Positions 1 through 6,109 of a stretch of 6,275 bases of DNA are shown here, in pieces. The notes under the pieces are model-generated. The model was not told where the DNA came from and made no database searches. It saw only the letters and a list, made by a program, of their open reading frames with translations. Each line of letters opens with the position of its first letter. Position 1 is the stretch's first letter. A program made the position numbers and the translations under genes. This stretch comes from Alphaproteobacteria bacterium (lineage in GTDB: Bacteria > Pseudomonadota > Alphaproteobacteria > RF32 > CAG-977): contig JAFVEJ010000103.1 of assembly GCA_017476085.1 (NCBI GenBank), positions 1-6,275 of the forward strand, given 5' to 3'.

Positions 1-20
1 AATCCCACCGGTTAAAACCC

Positions 21-488
21 CTATTTTTTCTTAGTCTCGGTCTTTTTATTCAAAATTCCCGCATCAACCATATCGCCGGTTTTCAATCCGACTTTGGAAA
101 TACCGGCCAGCCGCAGCAAACTCATCAATTCTATCACCTGACCGTAAGACGTTTCCCGGTCTCCGCTGATCACTATTTTTAAATCCGGATTGCTTTTCTG
201 CATGGCCTGCAATTTTTTAACAAGCATATCCGGCTGAACGGTTTCATCACCCAAATAGATTTTGGATTTGGCATCAATACTGATATCCACGGCACGATCG
301 GCTTCCTCCATCGCCTGCCCGTCGCCATGCGGCAAATCCAAAGAAATACCGGTTGTCATCATCGGTGCCGTTACCATAAAAATCACCAACAGCACCAACA
401 TCACGTCAACAAACGGCGTCACGTTGATTTCCGCAAAATAAGCTTTCTGCCGTCTGCCGCGTTTTGAAAATTTAACCGCAGCCCCCAT
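21..488 (-). CDS. tolR: TolR, Tol-Pal proton-channel subunit (ExbD/TolR family)
   Basis: TolR pairs with TolQ in the inner membrane. Together they use the proton motive force to drive TolA and Pal, which keep the outer membrane attached and constrict it at division. The 155-residue protein has a short basic cytoplasmic N-terminus, then one membrane segment at about residues 26-45. That segment carries the family motif NVTPFVDVMLVLLVIFMVTA, and Asp28 is the expected proton-carrying aspartate. The rest is a periplasmic domain ending in a lysine-rich tail and a TAG stop. I chose the ATG at 488 over an upstream in-frame ATG at 566. It lies one base after the tolQ stop, has GGAG (497-500) 8 bases upstream, and gives the normal family N-terminus. 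The longer form would overlap tolQ by about 75 bases. Only 20 bases follow the gene here; tolA would be expected next but is outside the window. Confidence 0.95.
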   Translation of the reverse strand: MGAAVKFSKRGRRQKAYFAEINVTPFVDVMLVLLVIFMVTAPMMTTGISLDLPHGDGQAMEEADRAVDISIDAKSKIYLGDETVQPDMLVKKLQAMQKSNPDLKIVISGDRETSYGQVIELMSLLRLAGISKVGLKTGDMVDAGILNKKTETKKK

Positions 489-489
489 C

Positions 490-1227
490 TCAGCCGCTCC
501 GTTTTTCGGAACGATACGCAGTATCATCAATTTGACGGGACAGAATCGTACTGAACTCGCCCGCAAAGTTTTCCAACGTTTTCGCGTACCGGTTCATATC
601 GCTGGACAGTTTATTATAGGCCAGCACCGCCGGAATAGCCGCCGTCAACCCTAAAGCTGTCGCGAACAAAGCTTCCGCAATGCCGGGAGCTACTACCGCC
701 AAAGAAGTATTTGAACTCGACCCGATATTATGAAAGCTGTTCATAATTCCCCAAACCGTTCCGAACAATCCGATAAACGGATAAACCGCGCCGGTTGAAG
801 CTAAAAAAGTCATACGCTTTTCCAAACGATCCATTTCGCGGTCCATAGTCACCTGCATCACGCGGTCAATACGCTGATTCAGGCTTGTACCGTGCACGCC
901 GCCCATTCCCAAAGTGCCGGAAGACCGTCGCCATTCCCGCATCGCCGCAACGAAAACGGCAGACATCGGATCCAAACGAAACGGTTTGGCTTCTAATTTA
1001 TCAAACATTTCGTCCAATGATCCGCCAGACCAGAACTGCGCTTCAAATTTTTTGGCGTCTTCAGTCGCTGAACGCAGCAACATAATTTTTTCAAAAATAA
1101 TTGCCCACGACCAAATCGAAGCCATTGCTAAAATAATGATGACCGTCTTTACGACAAAATCGGCTTGCAGAAACAATCCCCACATAGACAGACTGGCTAC
1201 AGCCGTTGTTACAGATCCTGCCGGCAT
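490..1227 (-). CDS. tolQ: TolQ, Tol-Pal motor subunit (MotA/TolQ/ExbB family)
   Basis: TolQ is the three-helix inner-membrane scaffold that forms the proton channel with TolR and energises TolA and Pal. The protein has 245 residues, close to the usual length. The first membrane segment is at about residues 22-46. A long cytoplasmic loop follows, with the charged stretch DREMDRLEKRMTFLAS before helix 2. Helices 2 and 3 lie at about 145-170 and 178-205. The signature GLFGTVWGIMNSF contains Thr157, and ALFATALGLTAAIPA contains Thr190; these are the two conserved channel threonines of the family. The ATG at 1227 has a strong AAGGAG 9 bases upstream. The TGA stop is separated by one base from the tolR start, so the two genes are surely co-translated. 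The ribosome-binding site sits inside a 12-bp hairpin, which makes translational control possible. Confidence 0.95.
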   Translation of the reverse strand: MPAGSVTTAVASLSMWGLFLQADFVVKTVIIILAMASIWSWAIIFEKIMLLRSATEDAKKFEAQFWSGGSLDEMFDKLEAKPFRLDPMSAVFVAAMREWRRSSGTLGMGGVHGTSLNQRIDRVMQVTMDREMDRLEKRMTFLASTGAVYPFIGLFGTVWGIMNSFHNIGSSSNTSLAVVAPGIAEALFATALGLTAAIPAVLAYNKLSSDMNRYAKTLENFAGEFSTILSRQIDDTAYRSEKRSG

Positions 1228-1231
1228 AGAA

Positions 1232-1271
1232 AAGCTCTCCTTATATTAAAGTATACTTTTAAGGAGAGCTT
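1232..1271 (-). promoter_or_regulatory. 12-bp hairpin enclosing the tolQ ribosome-binding site
   Basis: A perfect 12-base inverted repeat (arms 1232-1243 and 1260-1271) lies between ybgC and tolQ. In minus-strand RNA the downstream arm is UAAGGAGAGCUU and contains the tolQ Shine-Dalgarno sequence. The upstream arm is its exact complement, so the stem would hide the ribosome-binding site. The loop contains a second short palindrome, AAAGTATACTTT (1248-1259). The stem is followed by only a short U run before the tolQ ATG, so it is at best a weak intrinsic terminator. What is seen is the repeat. Its action as a translational switch, an attenuator or an mRNA processing or stability element is inference. 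Confidence 0.6.
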
Positions 1272-1291
1272 AAACTATATTCATTAACACT

Positions 1292-1693
1292 TTACGAAAG
1301 TTCGGCTAATTTTATTCTGACCTTTTCAGGAATGCGCGTCGGTTTTCCCGCAGGCGTTACGCAAACGACCTGCAATTTCATTTCGACCAACGTTTCTTCG
1401 CCGCGTTTGACGACCTGCAAACAATCGAACCCGGCACCTCTTAATTCCAACAGCTCCGTTTCGACAATCAATTCATCTTCCAACAAAGCCGGCCTTCTGT
1501 AATCAATTTCACAATGTTTGATCATAAAGCCGCAAGGTTTTTCGTTTTGCGCCATTTCTTTGCAGGAAATGCCATGCTCGTGCAAAAAAAACATCCGCGC
1601 CCGTTCGGCAAAGCCCAAATACTTAGAATGATACACGACACCGCCCGCATCCGTGTCTTCATAGCAGATACTGATCGGCATATATGTTTTCAT
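1292..1693 (-). CDS. ybgC: YbgC-type acyl-CoA thioesterase (Tol-Pal associated)
   Basis: This is a 133-residue hotdog-fold thioesterase of the YbgC/4-hydroxybenzoyl-CoA thioesterase family, which hydrolyses acyl-CoA thioesters in the cytoplasm. It begins with the family signature YEDTDAGGVVYHSKYLGFAE, in which Asp15 is the expected catalytic aspartate, followed by ERAR. The later part (about 60-127) is the usual sheet region of the fold, with DYRRPALLEDEL and VCVTPAGKPTRIPE. The ATG at 1693 has AGAGGA a few bases upstream, and that site overlaps the end of ruvB. The gap to ruvB is 14 bases, so the gene probably shares the ruv transcript. Its position before tolQ is the classical tol-pal layout. 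The native substrate cannot be told from the sequence, and YbgC is usually dispensable for Tol function. Confidence 0.93.
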   Translation of the reverse strand: MKTYMPISICYEDTDAGGVVYHSKYLGFAERARMFFLHEHGISCKEMAQNEKPCGFMIKHCEIDYRRPALLEDELIVETELLELRGAGFDCLQVVKRGEETLVEMKLQVVCVTPAGKPTRIPEKVRIKLAELS

Positions 1694-1707
1694 TTTTTTA
1701 TTCCTCT

Positions 1708-2739
1708 TTAATTTTGCCCCGCAAACAAATCATTTTGAGATGATGCGGGCACGCTCAGCCCCAAATGCTTAAAACCCATCGCCGACAGCATACGGCCGCG
1801 CGGCGTGCGCTGAATATAGCCCTGCTGCAGCAGATACGGCTCGATGACTTCCTCGATCGTGTCGCGCTCCTCGGACAACGCCGCTGCCAGAGTGTCCGCG
1901 CCGACCGGCCCGCCCGCATATTTTTGAGCAATGCAGGTCAGATAGCGTCTGTCCATCATATCCAAGCCCTGCTTGTCAACATCCAGTCTTTGCAATGCCC
2001 TGTCCGCCAACGCGGCGTCGATTTCCTTTCTGCCCTCAAATACGGCAAAGTCGCGGACGCGCTTTAACAGCCGTCCCGCCACACGCGGCGTTCCCCGCGA
2101 CCGCTTGGCGATTTCAACCGCGCCGTCGTCCGTAATGCCGATATTCAAAATGCCCGCGCCGCGAATGACAATCTTTTTCAGCTCCGCCGGATCGTAAAAA
2201 TCAAGCCGCAAAGGAATGCCAAACCGATCACGCAAAGGCTGACTCAGCAAGCCCGACCGTGTTGTCGCACCGATCAGCGTAAACGGCTGCAGAGGCACGC
2301 GGACGGTTGTCGCGGCTGGTCCCGAACCGACCAAAACGTCCAGCTGAAAATCCTCCATCGCGGAATAAAGCGTTTCTTCAATCGTCGGCAGCAAGCGATG
2401 GATTTCATCAATGAACAGAACGGAATTCGGCTGAACCGTCGTCAAGATCGCGGCCAAATCGCCGATCTTCGTAATCGTCGGCGCAGCGATCGAACGAAAA
2501 TCAACATCCAATTCATGCGCAACAATCTGTGCCAGCGTCGTTTTCCCAAGCCCCGGAGGCCCCGACAGAAGGACATGATCCAGCGCCTCGCCTCTGGCCA
2601 ATGCTGCCGTGATGAAGATTTTCAGATTTTCGCAGACGATTTTCTGCCCCGTAAAATCTTCCAATCGCTGAGGACGCAGCTTTACCAGTTCTTCGTCCCC
2701 TTCACGCCGCGCTCCGGAAATCAAGCGTTCTTCACTCAT
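1708..2739 (-). CDS. ruvB: RuvB, Holliday junction branch-migration ATPase
   Basis: RuvB forms hexameric rings that pump DNA through the RuvA-bound Holliday junction using ATP. The 343-residue protein is full length. The AAA+ domain has Walker [10 protein letters not shown] (residues 60-68) and Walker B LFIDEIH (108-114). It also has sensor GATTRSG (157-163) and the arginine-finger segment PLRDRFG around Arg170. Sensor 2 is in RGTPR (215-219). The C-terminal winged-helix DNA-binding domain includes the wing QRTPRGR (310-316). All catalytic positions appear intact. The ATG overlaps the ruvA TGA as ATGA, and a GGG lies 8 bases upstream inside ruvA, which points to translational coupling. In many bacteria ruvAB is SOS-induced; I did not see a LexA box directly upstream, since the gene is internal to an operon. 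The TAA stop is followed directly by the ybgC ribosome-binding site. Confidence 0.98.
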   Translation of the reverse strand: MSEERLISGARREGDEELVKLRPQRLEDFTGQKIVCENLKIFITAALARGEALDHVLLSGPPGLGKTTLAQIVAHELDVDFRSIAAPTITKIGDLAAILTTVQPNSVLFIDEIHRLLPTIEETLYSAMEDFQLDVLVGSGPAATTVRVPLQPFTLIGATTRSGLLSQPLRDRFGIPLRLDFYDPAELKKIVIRGAGILNIGITDDGAVEIAKRSRGTPRVAGRLLKRVRDFAVFEGRKEIDAALADRALQRLDVDKQGLDMMDRRYLTCIAQKYAGGPVGADTLAAALSEERDTIEEVIEPYLLQQGYIQRTPRGRMLSAMGFKHLGLSVPASSQNDLFAGQN

Positions 2740-3353
2740 TTGGCAAACCCTTTCAGCGCTTCACGGATCAGATCGGCAAAGCCTGCGTCCGCGCCTGCCG
2801 TTTTCAGCGCTTTGGATACGGCGGAAACGGCGTCCATACGCGCGTATCCCATATTAATCAATGCGGAAATCACATCGTCCGCGGCACCGCCCGAAGCCGC
2901 TTTTTCCGCAGTCGCTCCGATGGCCATATCCGAATCGGTAATTGAAGACAAAGAACCGATCTTGCCTTTCAATTCCGTCACGATGCGCACGGCCAGTTTG
3001 GGGCCGACGCCGTTTGCCCGCGACATCGATTTCGAATCGCCGGAAGCAATCGCCAGCGACAGATTTTCGGGCGACAATGCAGATAAAATCGCCAGAGCGA
3101 CTTTTGCACCAACCCCCTGCACGGTCGTCAGCAAAGCAAACCAACTTTTTTCCGCTTCATCCGCAAAACCGAACAGCTTGATACTGTCTTCGCGCACCTG
3201 CATTTCAGTCAACAGCGTCGCTTCGCCGCCGGCATGTGGCATTTTCGACAGCGTCCGCCCCGAACAAAACAGCCGGTAACCGACACCGTTCACGTCCAAA
3301 ATCAAAAAGCCGTCCCCGAAAGAATCAACGTTTCCCCGTAGTTTCGCTATCAT
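2736..3353 (-). CDS. ruvA: RuvA, Holliday junction-binding subunit
   Basis: RuvA tetramers hold the four-way junction open in a planar form and load RuvB. With the start at 3353 the protein has 205 residues, the normal family size. Domain I is the OB-fold (1-63), starting MIAKLRG and ending [10 protein letters not shown]; Glu55 and Asp56 form the acidic pin that separates strands. Domain II holds two helix-hairpin-helix motifs, [13 protein letters not shown] (78-90) and [13 protein letters not shown] (113-125). Domain III (about 155-205) is the RuvB-contacting three-helix domain, linked by a flexible Ser/Ala/Gly-rich stretch. An in-frame ATG at 3416 would add 21 residues that belong to the ruvC coding region. 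I prefer the ATG at 3353, which overlaps the ruvC TGA as ATGA and gives the canonical N-terminus. GGAG lies about 11 bases upstream. Confidence 0.96.
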   Translation of the reverse strand: MIAKLRGNVDSFGDGFLILDVNGVGYRLFCSGRTLSKMPHAGGEATLLTEMQVREDSIKLFGFADEAEKSWFALLTTVQGVGAKVALAILSALSPENLSLAIASGDSKSMSRANGVGPKLAVRIVTELKGKIGSLSSITDSDMAIGATAEKAASGGAADDVISALINMGYARMDAVSAVSKALKTAGADAGFADLIREALKGFAK

Positions 3354-3868
3354 TTCTTTGTCAGCTCCGAAAGCAGTTTTAATCGTTCTTTTGTCACGCG
3401 CAAAAAGGAATGGCAAATCGCAGCAGCAGCAGCATCCGCCGCGTCAGGCTTCATCTTTCCGGCTGCCGGCAATAACGTATGCACCATCATATCGACCTGC
3501 GCCTTTTCGGCATGACCGACACCGACCACGGCTTTCTTGATCTGGTTTGCGCCGTATTCCTCAACGGGAATGCCGCAAGAGGCCGGAGTCATCAAAACGA
3601 CGCCTCTGGCCTGTACCAGTTTCAGCGTCGTTTCGGGGTTCTTGTTGACAAACACCTGCTCTACGGCAGCCTCGTCAGGTGTAAACTCGATGATTACAGC
3701 GCGGATTTTCTGATGCAGTTCCAGCAATCGTTCCGCCAATGAAAGCGAATCGTCCGAATCCGCTACTCCCGACGCGACATAGGTTATTTTGGAACCGTTG
3801 CAGTCAATGACTGCCCAGCCTGTATGACGCAGGCCGGGATCAAGTCCTAAAATCCGCACGACCGCCAA
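3350..3868 (-). CDS. ruvC: RuvC, Holliday junction resolvase
   Basis: RuvC is the dimeric endonuclease that cuts Holliday junctions symmetrically after RuvAB branch migration. The 172-residue protein has an RNase H-like fold with all four metal-binding acids visible. These are Asp10 in RILGLDPGLRHTGW, Glu70 in DEAAVEQVFVNKN, and Asp142 and Asp145 in KPDAADAAAAAI. The DNA-contact region VEEYGANQIKKAVVG is also present. The likely start is a TTG at 3868, with GGAAGA (3875-3880) 6 bases upstream inside the end of yebC. A GTG three codons later is the only close alternative and sits too far (15 bases) from that site. The gene starts 2 bases after the yebC stop and overlaps ruvA by 4 bases, so yebC-ruvC-ruvA-ruvB should be one transcript. 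Confidence 0.96.
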   Translation of the reverse strand: MAVVRILGLDPGLRHTGWAVIDCNGSKITYVASGVADSDDSLSLAERLLELHQKIRAVIIEFTPDEAAVEQVFVNKNPETTLKLVQARGVVLMTPASCGIPVEEYGANQIKKAVVGVGHAEKAQVDMMVHTLLPAAGKMKPDAADAAAAAICHSFLRVTKERLKLLSELTKK

Positions 3869-3870
3869 AA

Positions 3871-4620
3871 TTAATCTTCCAATTTGGCCATGATCTCATC
3901 GGAAACGGAAACATTGGAAGCGCCGCGCTGCACGTCTTCTTCATCATTCAGCGTTTCAACGAAATCAAAGAATTTTTTGGCGGTTTCAACATCTGTTAAT
4001 TCAGCTTCGACCAACGGTTTCCAGTCAAAACGACAAATCGTCGGCGTGTCGAATTTAGCTTCCAAAGCTTCGCGAACCGTTCCCAAATCATCCGGCGTAC
4101 AAGTGATGCGATGCGTTTCTTCATCTGATTCCACATCATCGGCGCCGGCTTCCAGAGCGGCTTCAAACATCGCGTCGGCTTCGGCAACGGAAGCAGGATA
4201 TTCAATCAATCCGATCCGCTGAAAGTTAAACGCGACGGAACCGGTTTCGCCCATCACGCAGCCGGCCTTGCCGAAAATCGAACGAACGATCGGCGCGGTG
4301 CGCTTCGGATTATCGGTCAACGCTTCGACGATCACGGCAACATTGCCCGGGCCGAATCCTTCATAACGGATTTCTTCATAGTTTGCGGCATCGCCCGTCG
4401 CGGCTTTTTCAATCGCACGCTTAATGTTGTCTTTCGGCATGTTTTCAGCGCGAGCGGCGGCTATCGCGGCGCGCAAACGCGGGTTATACGCCGGATCAGG
4501 CAAACCGGACTTCGCGGCGACCGTGATTTCACGGCCCAGTTTGGAAAAAGTGCGGGCGCGGATTTTATCCTGCGCGCCTTTGCGATGCATAATATTTTTA
4601 AATTGTGAATGACCTGACAT
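3871..4620 (-). CDS. yebC: YebC/PmpR-family protein
   Basis: This 249-residue protein belongs to the YebC/TACO1 family. Members have been described both as DNA-binding regulators (PmpR) and, more recently, as ribosome-associated factors that help translation of difficult motifs such as proline runs. The sequence cannot decide between these roles. The N-terminal helical domain carries the hallmark MSGHSQFKNIMHRKGAQD, then the run FSKLGREITVAAKSGLPDP, NPRLRAAI and NMPKDNIKRAI. The centre has YEGFGPGNVAVIVEALTDN and GSVAFNF, both typical, and the C-terminus is acidic. The ATG at 4620 has a strong GAGGAG a few bases upstream. Linkage to ruvC just downstream is common across bacteria. The 55-base gap to ymdB is one of the two larger breaks in this gene string. 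Confidence 0.96.
   Translation of the reverse strand: MSGHSQFKNIMHRKGAQDKIRARTFSKLGREITVAAKSGLPDPAYNPRLRAAIAAARAENMPKDNIKRAIEKAATGDAANYEEIRYEGFGPGNVAVIVEALTDNPKRTAPIVRSIFGKAGCVMGETGSVAFNFQRIGLIEYPASVAEADAMFEAALEAGADDVESDEETHRITCTPDDLGTVREALEAKFDTPTICRFDWKPLVEAELTDVETAKKFFDFVETLNDEEDVQRGASNVSVSDEIMAKLED
3875..3880 (-). promoter_or_regulatory. Ribosome-binding site that selects the ruvC TTG start
   Basis: GGAAGA on the minus strand overlaps the last codons of yebC and lies 6 bases before the TTG at 3868. It decides the start because no ATG is available near the conserved RILGLDPG block, and the GTG at 3859 would be 15 bases away. A weak start codon next to an upstream stop suggests RuvC output depends on translation of yebC. 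Confidence 0.55.
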
Positions 4621-4639
4621 AGTACTCCTCGGTCTTTAA

Positions 4640-4670
4640 GTTAAAAAAAAATATCGTTTTTTCTTTTAAC
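4640..4670 (-). other. AT-rich hairpin between ymdB and yebC
   Basis: The gap between the ymdB stop and yebC contains GTTAAAAGAAAAA facing TTTTTTTTTAAC on the minus strand, separated by a short CGATA-type loop. In minus-strand RNA this forms a stem of about 12 pairs including one G-U. On the plus strand the same position would be an A-C mismatch, so the fold favours the transcribed strand. The stem is almost all A-U and weak, so it is a poor terminator by itself. A U-rich tract 5' of yebC could act in transcript stability or pausing. Functional meaning is uncertain. Confidence 0.3.
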
Positions 4671-4675
4671 ACCAT

Positions 4676-5239
4676 TTAAAGCGGCGGTAAAGATTCCTGT
4701 AATCGCCCGCCATAACGAATCATATAAATTTTTTCGGCCAACCCCGTTATGTCGTTTGTATCGACCATTACGCCGCAAACAGTAGCTTCGCCTTTTTCCG
4801 GCTCATATTTTTCAGTTGTCATATTCGTGACAAAACGGCGGACGGGTTCGTCTTTTTTCATGCCGATCACGGAATCAAAACAGCCGCACATTCCCGCATC
4901 CGTCAAATAAGCCGTCCCGTTCGGCAGAATTTGCGCATCCGCCGTCGGAATATGCGTGTGCGATCCGACCACCAGAGAAACGGAACCGTCCAAATATTGC
5001 CCGAACGCCATTTTTTCGCTGGTCGCTTCAGCATGAATGTCAACGACCATCGCCTGCGCGCCTTGTCCGAGCTTTACGGCATCCGCCCATTGTTTTGCCG
5101 CATGAAAAGGATTTTCGATCGCGTCCTTGAAAACACGCCCCTGCACATGCAGAACACCGACTTTGCGGCCGTCCGGCAAACGGTACAGCCCCGCGCCTTT
5201 TCCGGGCGTTCCCGCCGGATAATTTGCAGGCCGCAGCAA
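4676..5239 (-). CDS. C-terminal fragment of YmdB-family phosphodiesterase
   Basis: This is the remainder after the internal TAA; the first possible restart is a TTG at 5239, two codons past the stop. It keeps the well-conserved blocks LRPANYPAGTPGKG, VDIHAEATSEKMAFG, VVGSHTHIPTADAQILPNG and TDAGMCG, which contain the three metal-binding histidines of the family. No good ribosome-binding site precedes the TTG; GGATAAG lies upstream at long and imperfect spacing. The strong conservation suggests the interruption is recent or that full-length protein is still made. Automatic annotation may list it as a separate gene. Confidence 0.5.
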   Translation of the reverse strand: MLRPANYPAGTPGKGAGLYRLPDGRKVGVLHVQGRVFKDAIENPFHAAKQWADAVKLGQGAQAMVVDIHAEATSEKMAFGQYLDGSVSLVVGSHTHIPTADAQILPNGTAYLTDAGMCGCFDSVIGMKKDEPVRRFVTNMTTEKYEPEKGEATVCGVMVDTNDITGLAEKIYMIRYGGRLQESLPPL

Positions 5240-5245
5240 ACGATT

Positions 5246-5491
5246 TTACTTATCCAGAACAGGCTGAATTTCTTTGGCGATCCAGCCGTGATTACCCGAC
5301 GTGATCACATCCGCACCCGCTTGAAACAACTCACGGCAGACACTCAGGCTCAACCCGAATCCGTGCGCGGCGTTGTCCCCATTGACAATCGTAAAATCAA
5401 CATGATAGCGGCGGCGAAAATCGGGCAAAGTATCCGACACCAAATGACGGCCTGATTTGCCCAGCACATCGCCCAAAAATAAAATACGCAT
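5246..5491 (-). CDS. N-terminal fragment of YmdB-family phosphodiesterase
   Basis: These 81 residues carry the first metal-binding motifs: GDVLGKSGR with Asp8, VNGDNAAHG, and TSGNHGW with Asn67 and His68. Two positions differ from the family. The usual Glu39 of NGEN is Asp, and the usual WDxKE after GNH is WIAKE. As a stand-alone product it would lack the histidines of the C-terminal half and is unlikely to be an active enzyme. A TTG three bases upstream of the ATG is also in frame, but the ATG gives the canonical MRILFLGD start. Confidence 0.5.
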   Translation of the reverse strand: MRILFLGDVLGKSGRHLVSDTLPDFRRRYHVDFTIVNGDNAAHGFGLSLSVCRELFQAGADVITSGNHGWIAKEIQPVLDK

Positions 5492-6063
5492 CAAATTCCC
5501 TTTATGATTTCCGTTTCCGTTAAAACGAAGTTCAGCTTTTCATCTGTTTCTTCCAACGGAACTTGAGCAATTTCCTGATCGGAAAAAGCCACGCCGATGA
5601 CGACAGGGTTTCCCGTCCGACGCAACAATTTTACCGTTCTGTCGTAAAAACCGCCGCCGTATCCCAATCTGCCGCCCTGACGGTCGAACGCCAAAAGCGG
5701 CAGCAACAAAACCGTCGGCGTGACGACTTCATATTTTTCATCGGGCTGTTCGGTGCCGTACGGCCCTTCGACAAGCGCCGCACCGGGTTCCCACCGTCTG
5801 AACAGCAAAGGCTCATTCTTTCCCGAAACGACAGGCAAGGAAACCGTAAAACCGCGGTTGAACAAAGAATGCATCAACGGCCGCATATCCAGTTCGGTTT
5901 TCATCGGCCAATAAGCCGAGAAAACAGGATTTTCCGGCAAAGACAGCTCATTAAACCGATTTACAATTTCTTCCGCACACCATAACGCGTGATCCAAAGC
6001 GATTTCGGAACGCTTATGCACGGCCGCCGTGCGCAACTGTCTTTTTAAGAAGGTATAATCCAT
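5491..6063 (-). CDS. ygfA: 5-formyltetrahydrofolate cyclo-ligase (MTHFS family)
   Basis: This enzyme (also called Fau or 5-FCL) converts 5-formyltetrahydrofolate to 5,10-methenyltetrahydrofolate using ATP, returning a storage folate to one-carbon metabolism in the cytoplasm. The 190-residue product has the family layout. A basic N-terminal helix KRQLR opens the protein. The substrate region is YWPMKTELDMRPLM (51-64). The hallmark ATP and phosphate loop is FDRQGGRLGYGGGFYDR (126-142), and VIGVAFSDQEIAQVPLEETD lies near the end. The ATG at 6063 is the only reasonable start: an in-frame TAA lies 15 bases upstream and the next Met is at residue 54. The ribosome-binding site is poor, with AGGA only 2 bases from the ATG. 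The upstream neighbour is a probable 6S RNA; the ssrS-ygfA pair is conserved in proteobacteria and is often co-transcribed. The stop overlaps the ymdB ATG. Confidence 0.93.
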   Translation of the reverse strand: MDYTFLKRQLRTAAVHKRSEIALDHALWCAEEIVNRFNELSLPENPVFSAYWPMKTELDMRPLMHSLFNRGFTVSLPVVSGKNEPLLFRRWEPGAALVEGPYGTEQPDEKYEVVTPTVLLLPLLAFDRQGGRLGYGGGFYDRTVKLLRRTGNPVVIGVAFSDQEIAQVPLEETDEKLNFVLTETEIIKGI

Positions 6064-6109
6064 CGTCCTGCTTTCTTAAAACTTGTGGTGGAAGACAACC
6101 TCTCTGACC

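Larger units (their letters stand above)
4676..5491 (-). pseudogene. ymdB: YmdB-family metallophosphoesterase interrupted by an in-frame TAA
   Basis: The gene encodes a YmdB/TIGR00282-type calcineurin-like phosphodiesterase, a family that hydrolyses 2',3'-cyclic nucleotides (and cAMP in some reports). The reading frame is continuous from the ATG at 5491 to the TAA at 4676, about 272 codons, which is normal family length. Codon 82 (5246-5248), however, is TAA. The sequence reads KEIQPVLDK, stop, NRLLRPANYPAGTPGKG with no shift of frame. The family normally runs through this point without a gap, and the stop falls at a variable position. The start ATG overlaps the ygfA stop as TGATG. Explanations, in my order of preference, are recent nonsense mutation, an error in the sequence, or readthrough or reinitiation. 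TAA clearly ends yebC, ruvB and ybgC here, so a genome-wide reassignment is unlikely. Confidence 0.75.

Noticed and set aside
489..566. N-terminal extension of tolR using the upstream ATG at 566
   Set aside because: It would overlap tolQ by about 75 bases and add residues absent from the TolR family. The ATG at 488 has a proper ribosome-binding site and follows the tolQ stop directly.
1232..1271. Classical intrinsic terminator after ybgC
   Set aside because: The stem is followed by only a very short U run and leads straight into the tolQ start codon. Sequestration of the ribosome-binding site fits the layout better, though partial attenuation is not excluded.
2398..3279. A 293-codon plus-strand open frame antisense to ruvB and ruvA
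   Set aside because: It has no recognisable protein motifs, and it lies opposite two genes with complete conserved motifs. It is an antisense shadow of those genes.
3354..3416. 21-residue N-terminal extension of RuvA
   Set aside because: The added residues are the ruvC C-terminal region read in another frame; the family start MIAKLRG is at 3353.
5246..5248. Reassignment of TAA as a sense codon in this genome
   Set aside because: TAA ends ybgC, ruvB and yebC exactly where those families should end, so it functions as a stop here.
4931..5455. A 174-codon plus-strand open frame spanning the ymdB interruption
   Set aside because: Its sequence is low-complexity, Arg-rich and family-less, as expected for an antisense frame. 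The minus-strand frame carries clear phosphodiesterase motifs on both sides of the stop.
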